This document shows positions 46,692 to 58,200 of a stretch of 64,000 nt of DNA, in pieces. Below the pieces are notes generated by a model that saw only the letters and a program-made list of their open reading frames with translations, was not told where the DNA came from and ran no database searches. The stretch comes from Circinella minor. Lineage: Eukaryota > Mucoromycota > Mucoromycetes > Mucorales > Lichtheimiaceae. The stretch is from NCBI GenBank assembly GCA_016758965.1, contig JAEPRB010000033.1:1-64000 (forward strand), read 5' to 3'. Made by a program: the position numbers and the translations under genes. Every line of letters starts with the position of its first letter. Position 1 is the first letter of the stretch.

Positions 46692-47705
46692 TTTTTTTTC
46701 AAAAAAAAAAAAAAAAAAAAAGGAGACAATTTTTTTATGCAAAAAAAGAAAACCCAGCTTAAAACTTTGTTTCTCATACTGATTAGAGTCTGTGCGTAAT
46801 GTTTTTTTAGGAGTGTGCTACCACTATCAGCAAATCTGTAATATAGACTTTTAATACGTGATTTTTTTTTAATTAGGATTTCAAATGACGTAAATTATAT
46901 TGCTTAATTATCGAATGAGTTTATCAATAAAAAAAAGCACTGTTCAATATCACCATTTATAATATCACCACTACAAAAGTTTCACTTATATTGTTCATCA
47001 TGTATCGTACCAACATACGTATTCGTCAATATTTATGTATATCACTTCTTGTCGTAATATAGAACAATAAACAATCATGTGGCAATGGCTTATTGTATAA
47101 ATGATTAATTCTAAATGCATCACATGCCATATACGATTATAAAGTTGAATGTAAAATTCATGATGAACACATGTTTCTTTCTTATTCACCAACATGGAAT
47201 GCCTTTTCATGGCTATCCTTGTCAATTTGACAATGTGTAAAACAGAAATGTTTACTCAATTAACATAATAGCTAGCAATAAATATTTTTGAATAAGTAGC
47301 ATATATCAGCATCTTACTAACAATGTAGTATAGTAGCTGTAACTAAATCAACAGTATTGAAATGATCTTGTGATTACGTATAGAATATAATAACAGATAG
47401 CTATACGTAACACCTTGATAAAAACAAAAAGTACAAAGTTTCCTCTGAAGTAATCGTATGTGTTATTAATAAAAAGTGGTTATATCAATATTTGAAGTTG
47501 AATTCATTACCATGAGGTTAAATATCTGATACCATCTGTTGTTAGCTAAAGACACTCACAGCACTAGCGGAGATATTTTTAAGTTGGAGAATAACAATAT
47601 ATAACAAAGAGAAAGAAATGAATGCTAGAAACAGTTGGCTTTTTATTATTATTATTATTATTATTTATCGCCGTTCCCGTCTTACACAACCTTTTTTTTT
47701 ATTAG
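46692..47705. other. Divergent intergenic region
   Basis: About 1 kb between two start codons. A T/A tract lies next to the upstream gene start, and a TTATTA repeat near 47645-47665. A 75-codon frame at 46998-47225 on the minus strand has no start context or family motif and is not called. Confidence 0.5.
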
Positions 47706-49991
47706 ATGCAAGCGAAAGCACTGTACAAATGTACGGCCGACGATAAAGGTGAACTTTCTTTTGAAGAAGATGACATTATTATTGATGTAACTGAATCAAA
47801 AGAAGAAGGGTGGTTTGAAGGTCGTGTTCAAGGAACATCTGTACGCGGGTTATTTCCATTCAACTACGTTGAATTCATTCGTGAACAACAACAACAGCAA
47901 CAACAATCGTTAACACCATCTAAAGCCATTCCACTCAACAATAGTAGTTCCGAAACATCAGCAAGGACACTTTTTAGTTCTAGTGTCTCACCTCCTAATT
48001 CAACACTTTCTTCTACGTGGTCCGTTATTTCAAACAAGGACTCGTCATTGTCGTCACAAGATAACCATAATGGTACAGCACCGGCGGATATAATAACTCC
48101 ATCATTCGTATCACGCACAGGAACTGATAAAGGTTCAGATGCATTTGATAGAATAATGGCAATGCAACCACCTGTTATAATTAATAAACCTCCAGGTGGA
48201 ACTACAGTTGTAAGCAAGTTGGCTGGATTAGATAATATACAACAGCAACCAAAGCCATCCATTGCACCAAAACCAACTCAATTATTAAAAAAGAAACCAT
48301 CCATTGGCAATAAGAACCCAACAAGCACGAACACACTTGCAACAGAACGTTTACCAATACAATCGCCGATTGCTCCACTTACCAATTCTGCTTCTCCATC
48401 TGTGGCATCTCGTGTTCGGTCATTATCCATATCAGCGTCCGGAACTAATAGTAGACCAGAAAATACGGCACCTGTCAAATTACCATCATTATATAATAAA
48501 CCGAACAGTAATAACACTATTTCACCATTAATCAAAACAGCAGCAGCGGCAATAGATACTGATAATAACAGTAATAGCAATAAACCGGATAACAAGAATA
48601 TTTCTCGGAAAGCAATCCCTATTATTCAGCCAAAGCCATATACTAGTAGCACTAAATCTACGACAGCAGCACATAATAATCGACCCATGTTAAAACAACC
48701 TGAAAGGGTGATGTTTGATAATAACCCTGTCAATGAAAATGAAGAAGATGTAGAGGATGTGGACGGATATCAACTTGTTAGACCCTCACAAATTCGACAG
48801 CGACAAGCACAAGGATCGACCATGATAACACCTAAAGCTATGCCTACCCTTGCACGAGTCAACTTGAAACAATCATCCAATAGCAATATATTATTATCAA
48901 AACAATCTAATAGCATTTCGTCATCATCCTCCTTGCCATCTTCATCATCTGCGGGATTATCATCATCATCGAATAAAGATAATAAAAAAAATCTTGACGG
49001 TATACCAGGGGCAAGTAATCCTGCACCTCGTTTACCTTCAAGGCCAGTGTCAAAAGCAGGTCGACGTTCAAGATCATCAAAGATGATGTCAACAGCAGTA
49101 GCAGCATCTCCAGAACCTGTAGCAACAATCAGCAGCACCAAACTACCGCCACCAGGACCTAAACCAAAACCTTCACAACTTTCGGCAATAGCATCAGACG
49201 CAGCCATAGAGACTAGTAATTCACCATCACAACGATCCAAAGGTCGTAGTATTTCTAATCCACCACCAATACAACCAAAGCCTTTTATATCAAAATCTAT
49301 TAATATTAATAATAATAATAGTAATAATCATACTAAACCCGATGTTCCACCTACCCAGAATAAACCGGAAGGAATTATCAAAAAACAATCAGCAGCAGCA
49401 GCACAAGCTTCTACGACCACCACTTTAAAAACCACTCCTGCTGTACCTGCAAGGCCTGGTATTATAGATAATAATCAACAATGGCAGCAGCAGCAAGAAA
49501 ACCAATCTGATGATAGTAATAATAATAGTAATACAGAAGATACTAATGTAAAGCCATCTGAAATTTTAATGCGAACACGATCCAAATCGAATGGTTGGAC
49601 ACAACCTACTTCGAAATACAATAACAATGTACCTGTTTTACCAGCTCGAAGTGCTGCACAAAAAACGGAAGCGACAGCAGTAGTAGCTATAACATCAGCA
49701 AAAAAGACACCGCCACCACCACCACCTTCCCGGCCTGTACAACGGCAACAAAATGGTCCAACAACACCAGGAGTTCCAATTCGATATGAAGAACTATTTA
49801 GTGCTATCAATGATAAAGGTTATGTGGATGGAGAAACAACAAAAATCATTTGGCAGCGAAGTAAAGTAGCGGATGAACTATTAGCAAAAATATGGCAACA
49901 ATGTGACCCTCAAGGTAGCGGGCTGCTGGACAAGAACGCATTTATCCAAGGCATGCGTGAAATAGACGCAATATTAGAATCGTCAATGTAA
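47706..49991 (+). CDS. SH3-EH domain scaffold protein
   Basis: Single exon, 761 aa. An SH3 domain occupies residues 1-60 (ALYKCTADDKGELSFEEDD, WFEGRV, GLFPFNYVEFI). An EH domain fills 690-758 (YEELFSAIND; SKVADELLAKIWQQCDP; an EF-hand-like loop DPQGSGLLDKNAF). The middle ~620 residues are disordered, with Gln and Ser runs and many proline motifs (PPGPKPKP, PPPPPPSRPV, PAVPARPG) that are SH3 ligands. EH domains bind NPF peptides in endocytosis; the C-terminal EH placement resembles yeast Irs4/Tax4. A role as an endocytic or membrane-cortex scaffold is inferred from the domains. Convergent with the Era gene, 149 bp between stops. Confidence 0.88.
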   Translation: MQAKALYKCTADDKGELSFEEDDIIIDVTESKEEGWFEGRVQGTSVRGLFPFNYVEFIREQQQQQQQSLTPSKAIPLNNSSSETSARTLFSSSVSPPNSTLSSTWSVISNKDSSLSSQDNHNGTAPADIITPSFVSRTGTDKGSDAFDRIMAMQPPVIINKPPGGTTVVSKLAGLDNIQQQPKPSIAPKPTQLLKKKPSIGNKNPTSTNTLATERLPIQSPIAPLTNSASPSVASRVRSLSISASGTNSRPENTAPVKLPSLYNKPNSNNTISPLIKTAAAAIDTDNNSNSNKPDNKNISRKAIPIIQPKPYTSSTKSTTAAHNNRPMLKQPERVMFDNNPVNENEEDVEDVDGYQLVRPSQIRQRQAQGSTMITPKAMPTLARVNLKQSSNSNILLSKQSNSISSSSSLPSSSSAGLSSSSNKDNKKNLDGIPGASNPAPRLPSRPVSKAGRRSRSSKMMSTAVAASPEPVATISSTKLPPPGPKPKPSQLSAIASDAAIETSNSPSQRSKGRSISNPPPIQPKPFISKSININNNNSNNHTKPDVPPTQNKPEGIIKKQSAAAAQASTTTTLKTTPAVPARPGIIDNNQQWQQQQENQSDDSNNNSNTEDTNVKPSEILMRTRSKSNGWTQPTSKYNNNVPVLPARSAAQKTEATAVVAITSAKKTPPPPPPSRPVQRQQNGPTTPGVPIRYEELFSAINDKGYVDGETTKIIWQRSKVADELLAKIWQQCDPQGSGLLDKNAFIQGMREIDAILESSM

Positions 49992-50140
49992 TTGAAAGAA
50001 ATTAGGTCTATTATGTAAATTATGTTATTATCTATTATTATTATTATATATATAATTATATATAGAAGAAGCCAATAAAATAAAAAGAAAAGAAAAATCT
50101 ATATAATCTTTTATTAATATTATTAATATTTATATTACTA

Positions 50141-51928
50141 TTATCGTTTTTTGGTTTTTACTTGAATAAAAAGTTTAACAGGTCGATTAAATGCTTTAGA
50201 TATTTGTGTTCGAGCATCAGATACAACACGATCAATAACGGCTCCATTGGCACCGACAACAATTCGTTGTTGGCTATCACGTTCCACATAAACATTTTGA
50301 TCAATACGTAAACCTCCATCATCTGTTTCAGTCCATCCAACGTTTTCCTGATAATGAAAAGAAAAATGTTTAGCATATATAACTTTAGAGGCATTGTGTA
50401 TTGAATATGTCATTTATTGATTTTGTTACCTGTTTTAACATATACGGTATATATTGATGTAATCGTTTAAAGAATTCAACACGTATAAGTTCTTCTACTC
50501 TCTTTAAATCAGGCATATCCGATTTTTGTTCTGAGGGGTATATCCATGGTTTTGGTTTTGATTTATCAAAAAGTTCTTTCTAATAAATTTTAAGTAATAT
50601 TAGATATCTGATAGACTCTTTTCCAACCCTCGGTAATACGAATAATAAGAACAAAGTTATACCTTTAAAGTATCTAATCCATCTCCATCCAGTGCTGAGA
50701 CATATAATGTTTTAAGTATAGATGGGCATACAGATTCATATTGGTTTTTGACGTCTTTCAATTCATTTTCAGCATAATCAAGGAGATCCATCTAAAGCAT
50801 ATGTATATGCGTTAAAATGAATCTTGTACATTATAAACGACTAACCCTTCGCTTCCACCTCCCAAAAAAAAAAACTTACTTTATTGAAAATTAATGTTGT
50901 TGGGATTTTCAATTCTCCAAGACGTTCAAGGAGAAGTTTATCAGCTTTTTTTTCTTGACTAGATAATGCCCACTGGCCATCCACAAGTAATATGACTATT
51001 ATACATATATGAATTCTTTGTTAATATACTTGAAGCATTTCAGCTAACTCTTTGTTCATTCAATGTATTACCATGATCAGCTTCATCTAGTGATCTCCAT
51101 GATGTTGTTACTAAAGTTCTATTCATTTTTGCATGTCTATTATCAGGTACCACACCTGGTGTATCCAAAAATACCTATACATTATACACTATATATTAAT
51201 ATATTTATTTATATATTCAAAATCACCATTTTACACAGGATAAACAACTCACCACTTGATAATTATCTTCCGTCAAAACAGCCAATACACGATCTCGGGT
51301 CGTATGTGCTTTTTGAGAAACTACAGAAACATTCTCATCGACAATCGTGTTAACAAGTGTCGATTTACCAGCATTGGCTGCACCAACAACAGCAACACGT
51401 AATAAATGAGGATTTTCTGGTTGTTGGATTTTACGAGCCACTTTAACTAAACGTTCTGCCAAACTAGCTGGTTGTCTTGGTTTCAACTGTTCAAATGATC
51501 GCTGTGGTTTTAGTGGTCCAAGTCCACGTCCTTCTTGGTTCATGCCTTCCTTTGTTAATTCCTCTACAACTCTACGTCGTTCTACTGATCTTCTCGCAAG
51601 TCCTGCTTTTACCCAGCCTGACGAAGACTTTTTTATTGGTTCTTCTTCTTCTTCCATTGTTAGTTTCATTTCTTGACTGAATTGTTCGGGTCGTTTAGGT
51701 ATTTTGCTTTTTCCTTTTGGACGTATGAGATATAATGGAATACCAGCTTGTTTTTTTGCTCGAGACATTATGGCATACGATCGTACATGGTTAATCGCTA
51801 AAAAAAAAGTAAAATAATTAATTCGTAATGCATTAGAGAGAATGGTATAAATTATTAACCAATTAATTAAAAAGTAGAGAGGTACCTGCTCCATGAGCAT
51901 TTAAACGTGAAAAACATGAACAATTCAT
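50141..51928 (-). CDS. Era-like GTPase, probably mitochondrial (ERAL1-type)
   Basis: Seven exons: 51928-51886, 51797-51253, 51174-51072, 50995-50880, 50791-50663, 50579-50430, 50347-50141; 430 aa. The first exon adds MNCSCFSRLNAHGA, giving a basic, Asp/Glu-free N-terminus that fits a mitochondrial presequence. GTPase motifs: VVGAANAGKST (G1, about 152-161), TTRDR (switch I region), FLDTPGVVPD (G3), NKMDLLD (G4, about 268-274) and SALDGDG (G5). The last exon holds the KH domain with GANG as the GxxG loop. Era-type proteins chaperone small-subunit rRNA during ribosome assembly; ERAL1 does so in mitochondria. Targeting is inference. Confidence 0.94.
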
Positions 51929-52245
51929 GTTTGACAACAAAACTTTTAGGTGATAGGAAAAAAAAAAAAAAAAAAAAAAAAAAAAAGCGCTTTTATCCAC
52001 TAGCTTTTCATCTGAGCTTGGAACTCAAAAAGTAACACATTTGTGCCGCTACCATTACAATGATAAATGGTATTAAATAATTTATAAATAGTATTTTAAT
52101 AATAGTCATGTTGTGAATAATATGTACTTGATTTCTCTTGTTTTTTCTTTAATACGAGACGTGATTACAAATTCAAAGAATAAAACAAAAGGGGTAAATT
52201 AGGGTATATTATTTGTTTTGAAAAATATTATTGTTTATGATATAT
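51929..52245. other. Intergenic
   Basis: 317 bp containing an A run of about 27 at 51960-51986. It lies between two tandem minus-strand genes. No gene seen. Confidence 0.5.
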
Positions 52246-55200
52246 CTACGCAAATCGATGTTTAGGAGTAGTATTAGAAATTGGAGTTCTTGCCTTGTCA
52301 TTTGCCTTGGACATTTTAACAGCAACTTGATTTCCTTCTTTATCTGTACGAATATATTTGTCACCATCTACATATCCACGACTTGTACTAGTAGGTGGAA
52401 TAGGTGATCTATTACCAGCACTACTACCTGCTCTACTTCCAGTTCGACTACTGGTTCGACCAGTGGATAAACTTGGTGATCCAGAACGTCCATTACCACC
52501 ACGTAAAGTGACTCTGGCTGCTGGTGAAGCGCTCCGTACTGATGATAATTCACTATCCACAGAATCATTCGTTTTATCACTTGGATGTGAACGTGCTGCT
52601 ACATTTGCTTCATTTTGACTATGATCTAATAGCAAAAAAGAAAGAAAAATTAGATGAGATTTGTTTTTCTTTTGCGTTCCTAGTTACAAAAAAAATCGAC
52701 TTACTTTTCAAAAATGTGGATAGTTCCTGCCAACCACCTCCTACTCGACACATAACCGTTTTACTGGGTAAAATACGACAATAAACAAGTCTTGGTTGTT
52801 CTTCACCAAACCAATACTTTCCGACTTCACCTTGTACCATTTTCACCTTCATGCGAAAAGGACTTTCATTGACTATCTTTCCAAGATGAACATCCAATTC
52901 ATTCTTTGGATCAGAAACATAAGATCGATTACGCGATGATGAACTAGTTGGTGTATGTGAACGTGGTGGTCTACTATTATTATCAACTACCAAATTGGAT
53001 GATCGAAAGCTAGCACGTCTTGCACCTGGGCGTTGTTTCGTTGGTGAGGGTGTTGCACGATGCGGTGTTCGTTTTGTTGTTCGCTTATTGTCTTGACTTT
53101 TGTTGGTAGGTGATGTAGATTTTGCCATTGCAAGTTTTGTAAAGAATTCGTGATCCAGTTGATTAATACATGTTTGTAACTCCTTCTCCCGTGCACTTGC
53201 ATCTGCTTGAACTTTGGTCCATTTTTCCAGAATCTTATCTAACTTATCAACAACACGTTCATTATCTACAAATTGTTTACGTGCTTCTGATTTTGCCGTT
53301 TCAACCAATTCTGCAATCTTAGGTTCTTGATCCTTGTATCCCGATATCAAGCGTCGCCGTAATCGTTGTAGATCTGATTTGTTGAATTTGTTTTGAACTA
53401 CTTGGGCATGACGAGGTGCACAACTATCAATCAATTGTGATAATTCAGATATTTGTTCATCCATCTTGTCAATAATATCAACGAAAAGTGTAATGTTGCC
53501 TTCCATCTCGGCTTCTTTTTGTCTTTCTTGAACCAATTTATGCAAATCATCTACACCTATTGAAAGCTCTTGTCTTTGCCGCTTGAATTTACCATCTTTG
53601 TCGGATACACTCCCCAGTAACGTATCAAGACTACGTAGTTTCTTTACAAGTGCATTTTCAATATCATCTTGAATTTCCTTGAGTTCTTGTTGTTCAATGG
53701 AAATGCTCTTGCCAGATAGTTGTAATGTATTGACACGATGTCGAAGGTCGCTGACATAACGCATTGCTTCAGATAACTTGCCACTTGCGTGTTGTCGTTG
53801 TTGTGTTTCTTGTAATTTGACCTTCGTTTCTTCGGCTGAACTTTTGATTCGTAACCATTCACGTTTAATCGTATCTTGGCGCCGATCTACTGACCGATTA
53901 ATACTAGCAACTCGTGTGCCACCAATGCGGTCTCGTAATAAACTGCTCTTGACCTTGTTTCCCGTTGCATAAAAATCTTGCACTGAACTTTCCATGGCAT
54001 TGTATCGTCTCTCGAATTCATTAAGGTCAGGTAAAAGTGACCCCTTAGTTCGAGCAATTCGAGCACTGCGAGAAAATCGAGTGACAGTAGCCTTAAAATC
54101 ATTTAAAGAAGCCATCATGTCCACTTCATTTTCGGCATGTCTGCATACTGATTTGAGAACGGCAACATATTCATCTTCAGTCGTCATTTTTTGTTCCAAA
54201 TCTGTAAGGTTTTTAATCAAAGGTCGCTTCATACGCTCAACTTCTGATCGTAAAAATCCATAAACATCAATTAAGGTATTTCCTTGTTGTGAAAGTGTTC
54301 CACTTGCAATATTTGACTTGCAACGTCCATGGATTTGACGGATATTGAATAACGCAGCAGCATATGTTTGGATAACTCCTTGAATGGCTGCTGATTTTTT
54401 TTCAGCAATAGTAGGATTAGATCCTGCTTGTTGTTTAAGAAACGAAATTTGTTCTTCGCATGTCAAGCATTGGCGTTTAAGGTCTTCTGTAAACGCATTT
54501 AAAAGATGAGCCTTTTCCATATCAAACTTTCGTGATGACAATGATGATTTCAATGTTCCCATAGCTGCAGTAACAACTTCAAACTGCTCCATAAATGTTG
54601 TAATGTTGGCTGGATCATCCATTCCTTCTGCTTGTGCACAAATTTGTAATTCATCCAAATCACGCGTGACGGTATTTAATCGCTTATCCAATGTTAACAG
54701 GAAACTAGCTTCACTATCGCTATTGTTTAAGCGACTCTTATTGCTGCTACTTGTGGTACTGCTGCTGTAATTCTTAATATTTCGTTTCTCTTCCAACTCG
54801 CGACGAATTGTTGATAAACTGCCTTGTAGTTTGTCAAGCAAATCATATCGTTCTACCCATCGATCAGTTCTTGCTACCAATGTTGATAATGTAGTCTGTT
54901 CTTTTAAAACATCCTGCCATTCTACTTGAACTTGGCTATGTAAATCATCAAGCTCATCTCCTAGACCTTCTTGCGCCTTAATAAAATCGTAGTAACCGCA
55001 TAAATCCTCATACGCATCTTTACATTCATCCATTTGGTGTTGAGCGTTCTTGTGTGAGGAAAGGATGGCTTGTCGTTGCTTGGCTCGATCTTTGACAGTT
55101 AATACGTGAGAGTTTTGACTGGCATCCTTATACACGGTTTGAACAGTGGACATCATAGTTCGAGCAACACGTGCATTTTCGCTATATGTATTACGAAGAC

Positions 55201-58200
55201 GATTGATATTGACAGTATCATAGAGACCAGCTAATTGAGTCCGAATTTCAAGTATCATATCACTTGCAGTATCAAGTTGAATTTTCGCTGCTTCTATGGG
55301 AACCTTGATTAAATCATCACCTTCCGTAAATGTTGGTGTTTCCGACTGCAATTTGCGATAATCGTTTGCATCCAAGGTATCCACGCGTTTTTGCCATTGA
55401 AGAATCTGTTCATCTGTAAGAGCAGCTTGATCTATTTGATTGATGCTATTTTGTAACGTAGTAAGAGAACCAACAAGTTTCTTGGAAAGGTGGTGCTTTT
55501 CGGTTGGTTCCAAAGCATCCGTCAACATCGATATAGTATGGGCTGTTTCGTCACGTAACTGATACCACATATCACTGACTTGTTTCTGAGTTGCAGAAAT
55601 AACATCAAATTCTTGAGAAAGTGCTTTTTCTTCTTCTTCGCTGGCTTTGGTGTCATCGAAGGCATTGACGCATTGTTCGAATCGATTTTCGAGAGAGGCA
55701 AAAATATTATCCTTGATTTTGGTCATTGCACGTTCGGTACCACGTACAGCACTAATCTCCTTTTGAAGTTTTTCCATTTCCAATACATTTTTACAACCAA
55801 CGTCAAGTAACTGATTACTTTGCTCGAGTGCTGTCATGTGATCTTGAATCCATCGTTCGCATGCATCAGCATGTCGTTTATACAGATGTAATTGAACCTG
55901 GAACCGCGTAATGGTTACTTTTGATTCGACTTGGAATTCGAGACTTGCAACCAATTCATCCAGACGATTTGTTCTTGTCGCAATGGTATCCCGGATGACC
56001 TCATTAACAGCTTCATCTTGGATTTGAACTTCAGCTTTGACACTGTCATTCTTTATGGAACGAACAGGGTATCGGATCTGAAGACCTAAACTATCTCGTA
56101 CATCAGCAACACTGTTTTTGAATTGGTCCAATCGATCCTCCTTAATCTCCTTCATAAATTCCTCCCTGATCAGCTCTGCAGTTTGTTCCAATTGGTCCGT
56201 GCGTAATATAAATGCAGATACCCAGCAATGCTGTGTAACTACTTCATTAGCAAACTTGAAATGAGCGTTCATTTGTGCTTCCGCGTTATCAAGTACTTCC
56301 TTTCGACTAATAGCAGGTTCTGGAAGCGGTTGCTGCTCTTGTAATTCCTTGAATTGGTTATGAAGAGGTACCAATTTTTGTAATTGGAATGTTTCAAACT
56401 TGGATACAAGTTGTGCACAATTATCACGTAATCGTTGTTCATCATTTTCGTGGATTTGTCTGTCTGGTGTCCATCGTGCATCACTTTGTACAAAGTTTTC
56501 CAAATCATCTTCATAATCAGCCAATTGTTCCAATACGTGATCTACTACTTCTTGCCAATCAATGCGCCGTTTTACAAATGCTAATTCTTCTTGTCGAGTT
56601 GTCAAGTGTTCAATTAATCGTTGTTCGATACGCTGAAGTGAATCCATACGTGAATCAATATGAGCTGGTATAATAGTTGTTGAACGATTACATTTGGATA
56701 ATGCCCTGCTAAGATCATGATAGGTTGTTTCGATACTCTTGAGATCTTCTTTAATAAATTGACCATTTCTTCTTTCTAACCCATCCAATTCCTTGCGCCA
56801 TCGGTGGACACGATCACCAAAGTTACTTGCATCAGCATTGGTGGTATCACGCTGTTTTGTCACTTCACGTAATTGTTCATTCATATCCTTGAGACTTACA
56901 GATGCTGCATTGTATTGAGCTTCCCATTCCAATCGTTTCGTAGCTGCATCAAAGGCAGATACTTGGTCAGATAATAATGATTGGAGTTCCTTCATATCTT
57001 GTAAAACATCATCAAGACGTTGTTCTACAGCAGCAACATCGATACCGCGTTGACCTTCTTGATTCTGATACTGTAATGATAGTTGAGCAATGTTAGCGCA
57101 AAGTTCTCGAATATTGGTTCTTTCAAACTCTTTGATGTTAGCGGTAACATCGTCATGTTTCTGGCGCCTTTCAACAATATCCTTTTCGGTAATATTCGCC
57201 AATGCATCCATATACTCTTGCTTGAGTTCTTCCATATGGTCAGAAATCCATTCACGAAGTTCAGATATCTCAGCATCATACAAGTTTATCAGTTGTTTGA
57301 TTTTACCAGTGCTTTGTTGCGCATTAAAAATATGATCAACTTCTTGTTCGATCTGCTTTAAATCATTTATTTTATTTTGCACCAACATATCGACTTGTGC
57401 TAGAATTCGGGAGTGGTAGTCATGTGGATTAATAACTTCAAAGTCCCACTGTAATTGTTCACCAAAACCATCGGGCCCCATGGGTTCAGTTGGAATGGAT
57501 TCATAAACGGACTTCGCGCGACGTTTGAAACAAAGCACTTTTTCTTCATCAAGATCTTGATTTCTGACTTCAAGGTCATCATGGAGACACTGCCCTTGCT
57601 TTTGAGCTTCATCCATCTCTGATAACCAATGATTCAATGTCAATCGTTGGTCGGCAGCATTTGAAGAATAAGAAAGTAATTTGACGAGCTCTCGATATTT
57701 CCCATGAAGTTCATTTTGCTTAGTATGAATGTTACTTGTCATGTCATCACTTGCTTCAAATACAAGTTCGTCATTCAAATCGTTAACTCTGTTAATTTGC
57801 CTCTCCACATCAGCAATTCGATCTCTTAGTGACTGTAAACCGGAATGAATATTTTGTTGCTTGTCATCGGTTTCTATCGTTGTTGTTGTTGATACCGTTT
57901 CGTCTTCCCGACCAGGGTCAAACTTGGCTTTTTTCACAGTAAAGGTCCATATGTCATGCGCCGTATTGTTGATGACTTTTTCAACCTTGTGCCATTCTGT
58001 TGCCCAATTGACGTGTTTGCGACATAAAATTAGGTCGCTATCACGCAGTTTAAGCATAGCCAACAATTGGGTATGGCTTTGTTCCAAATTTTCAACTGCA
58101 TTGATCAACATACTTCGATCAATGGCAACAGCATTGGTTTCATCAATTTCATTCTCCACATCACGCATACGTTCAATCAATTTTGGATAATCGTTTTCTT

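Noticed and set aside
46998..47225. 75-codon minus-strand frame between divergent genes
   Set aside because: No recognisable domain, no splice or promoter support.
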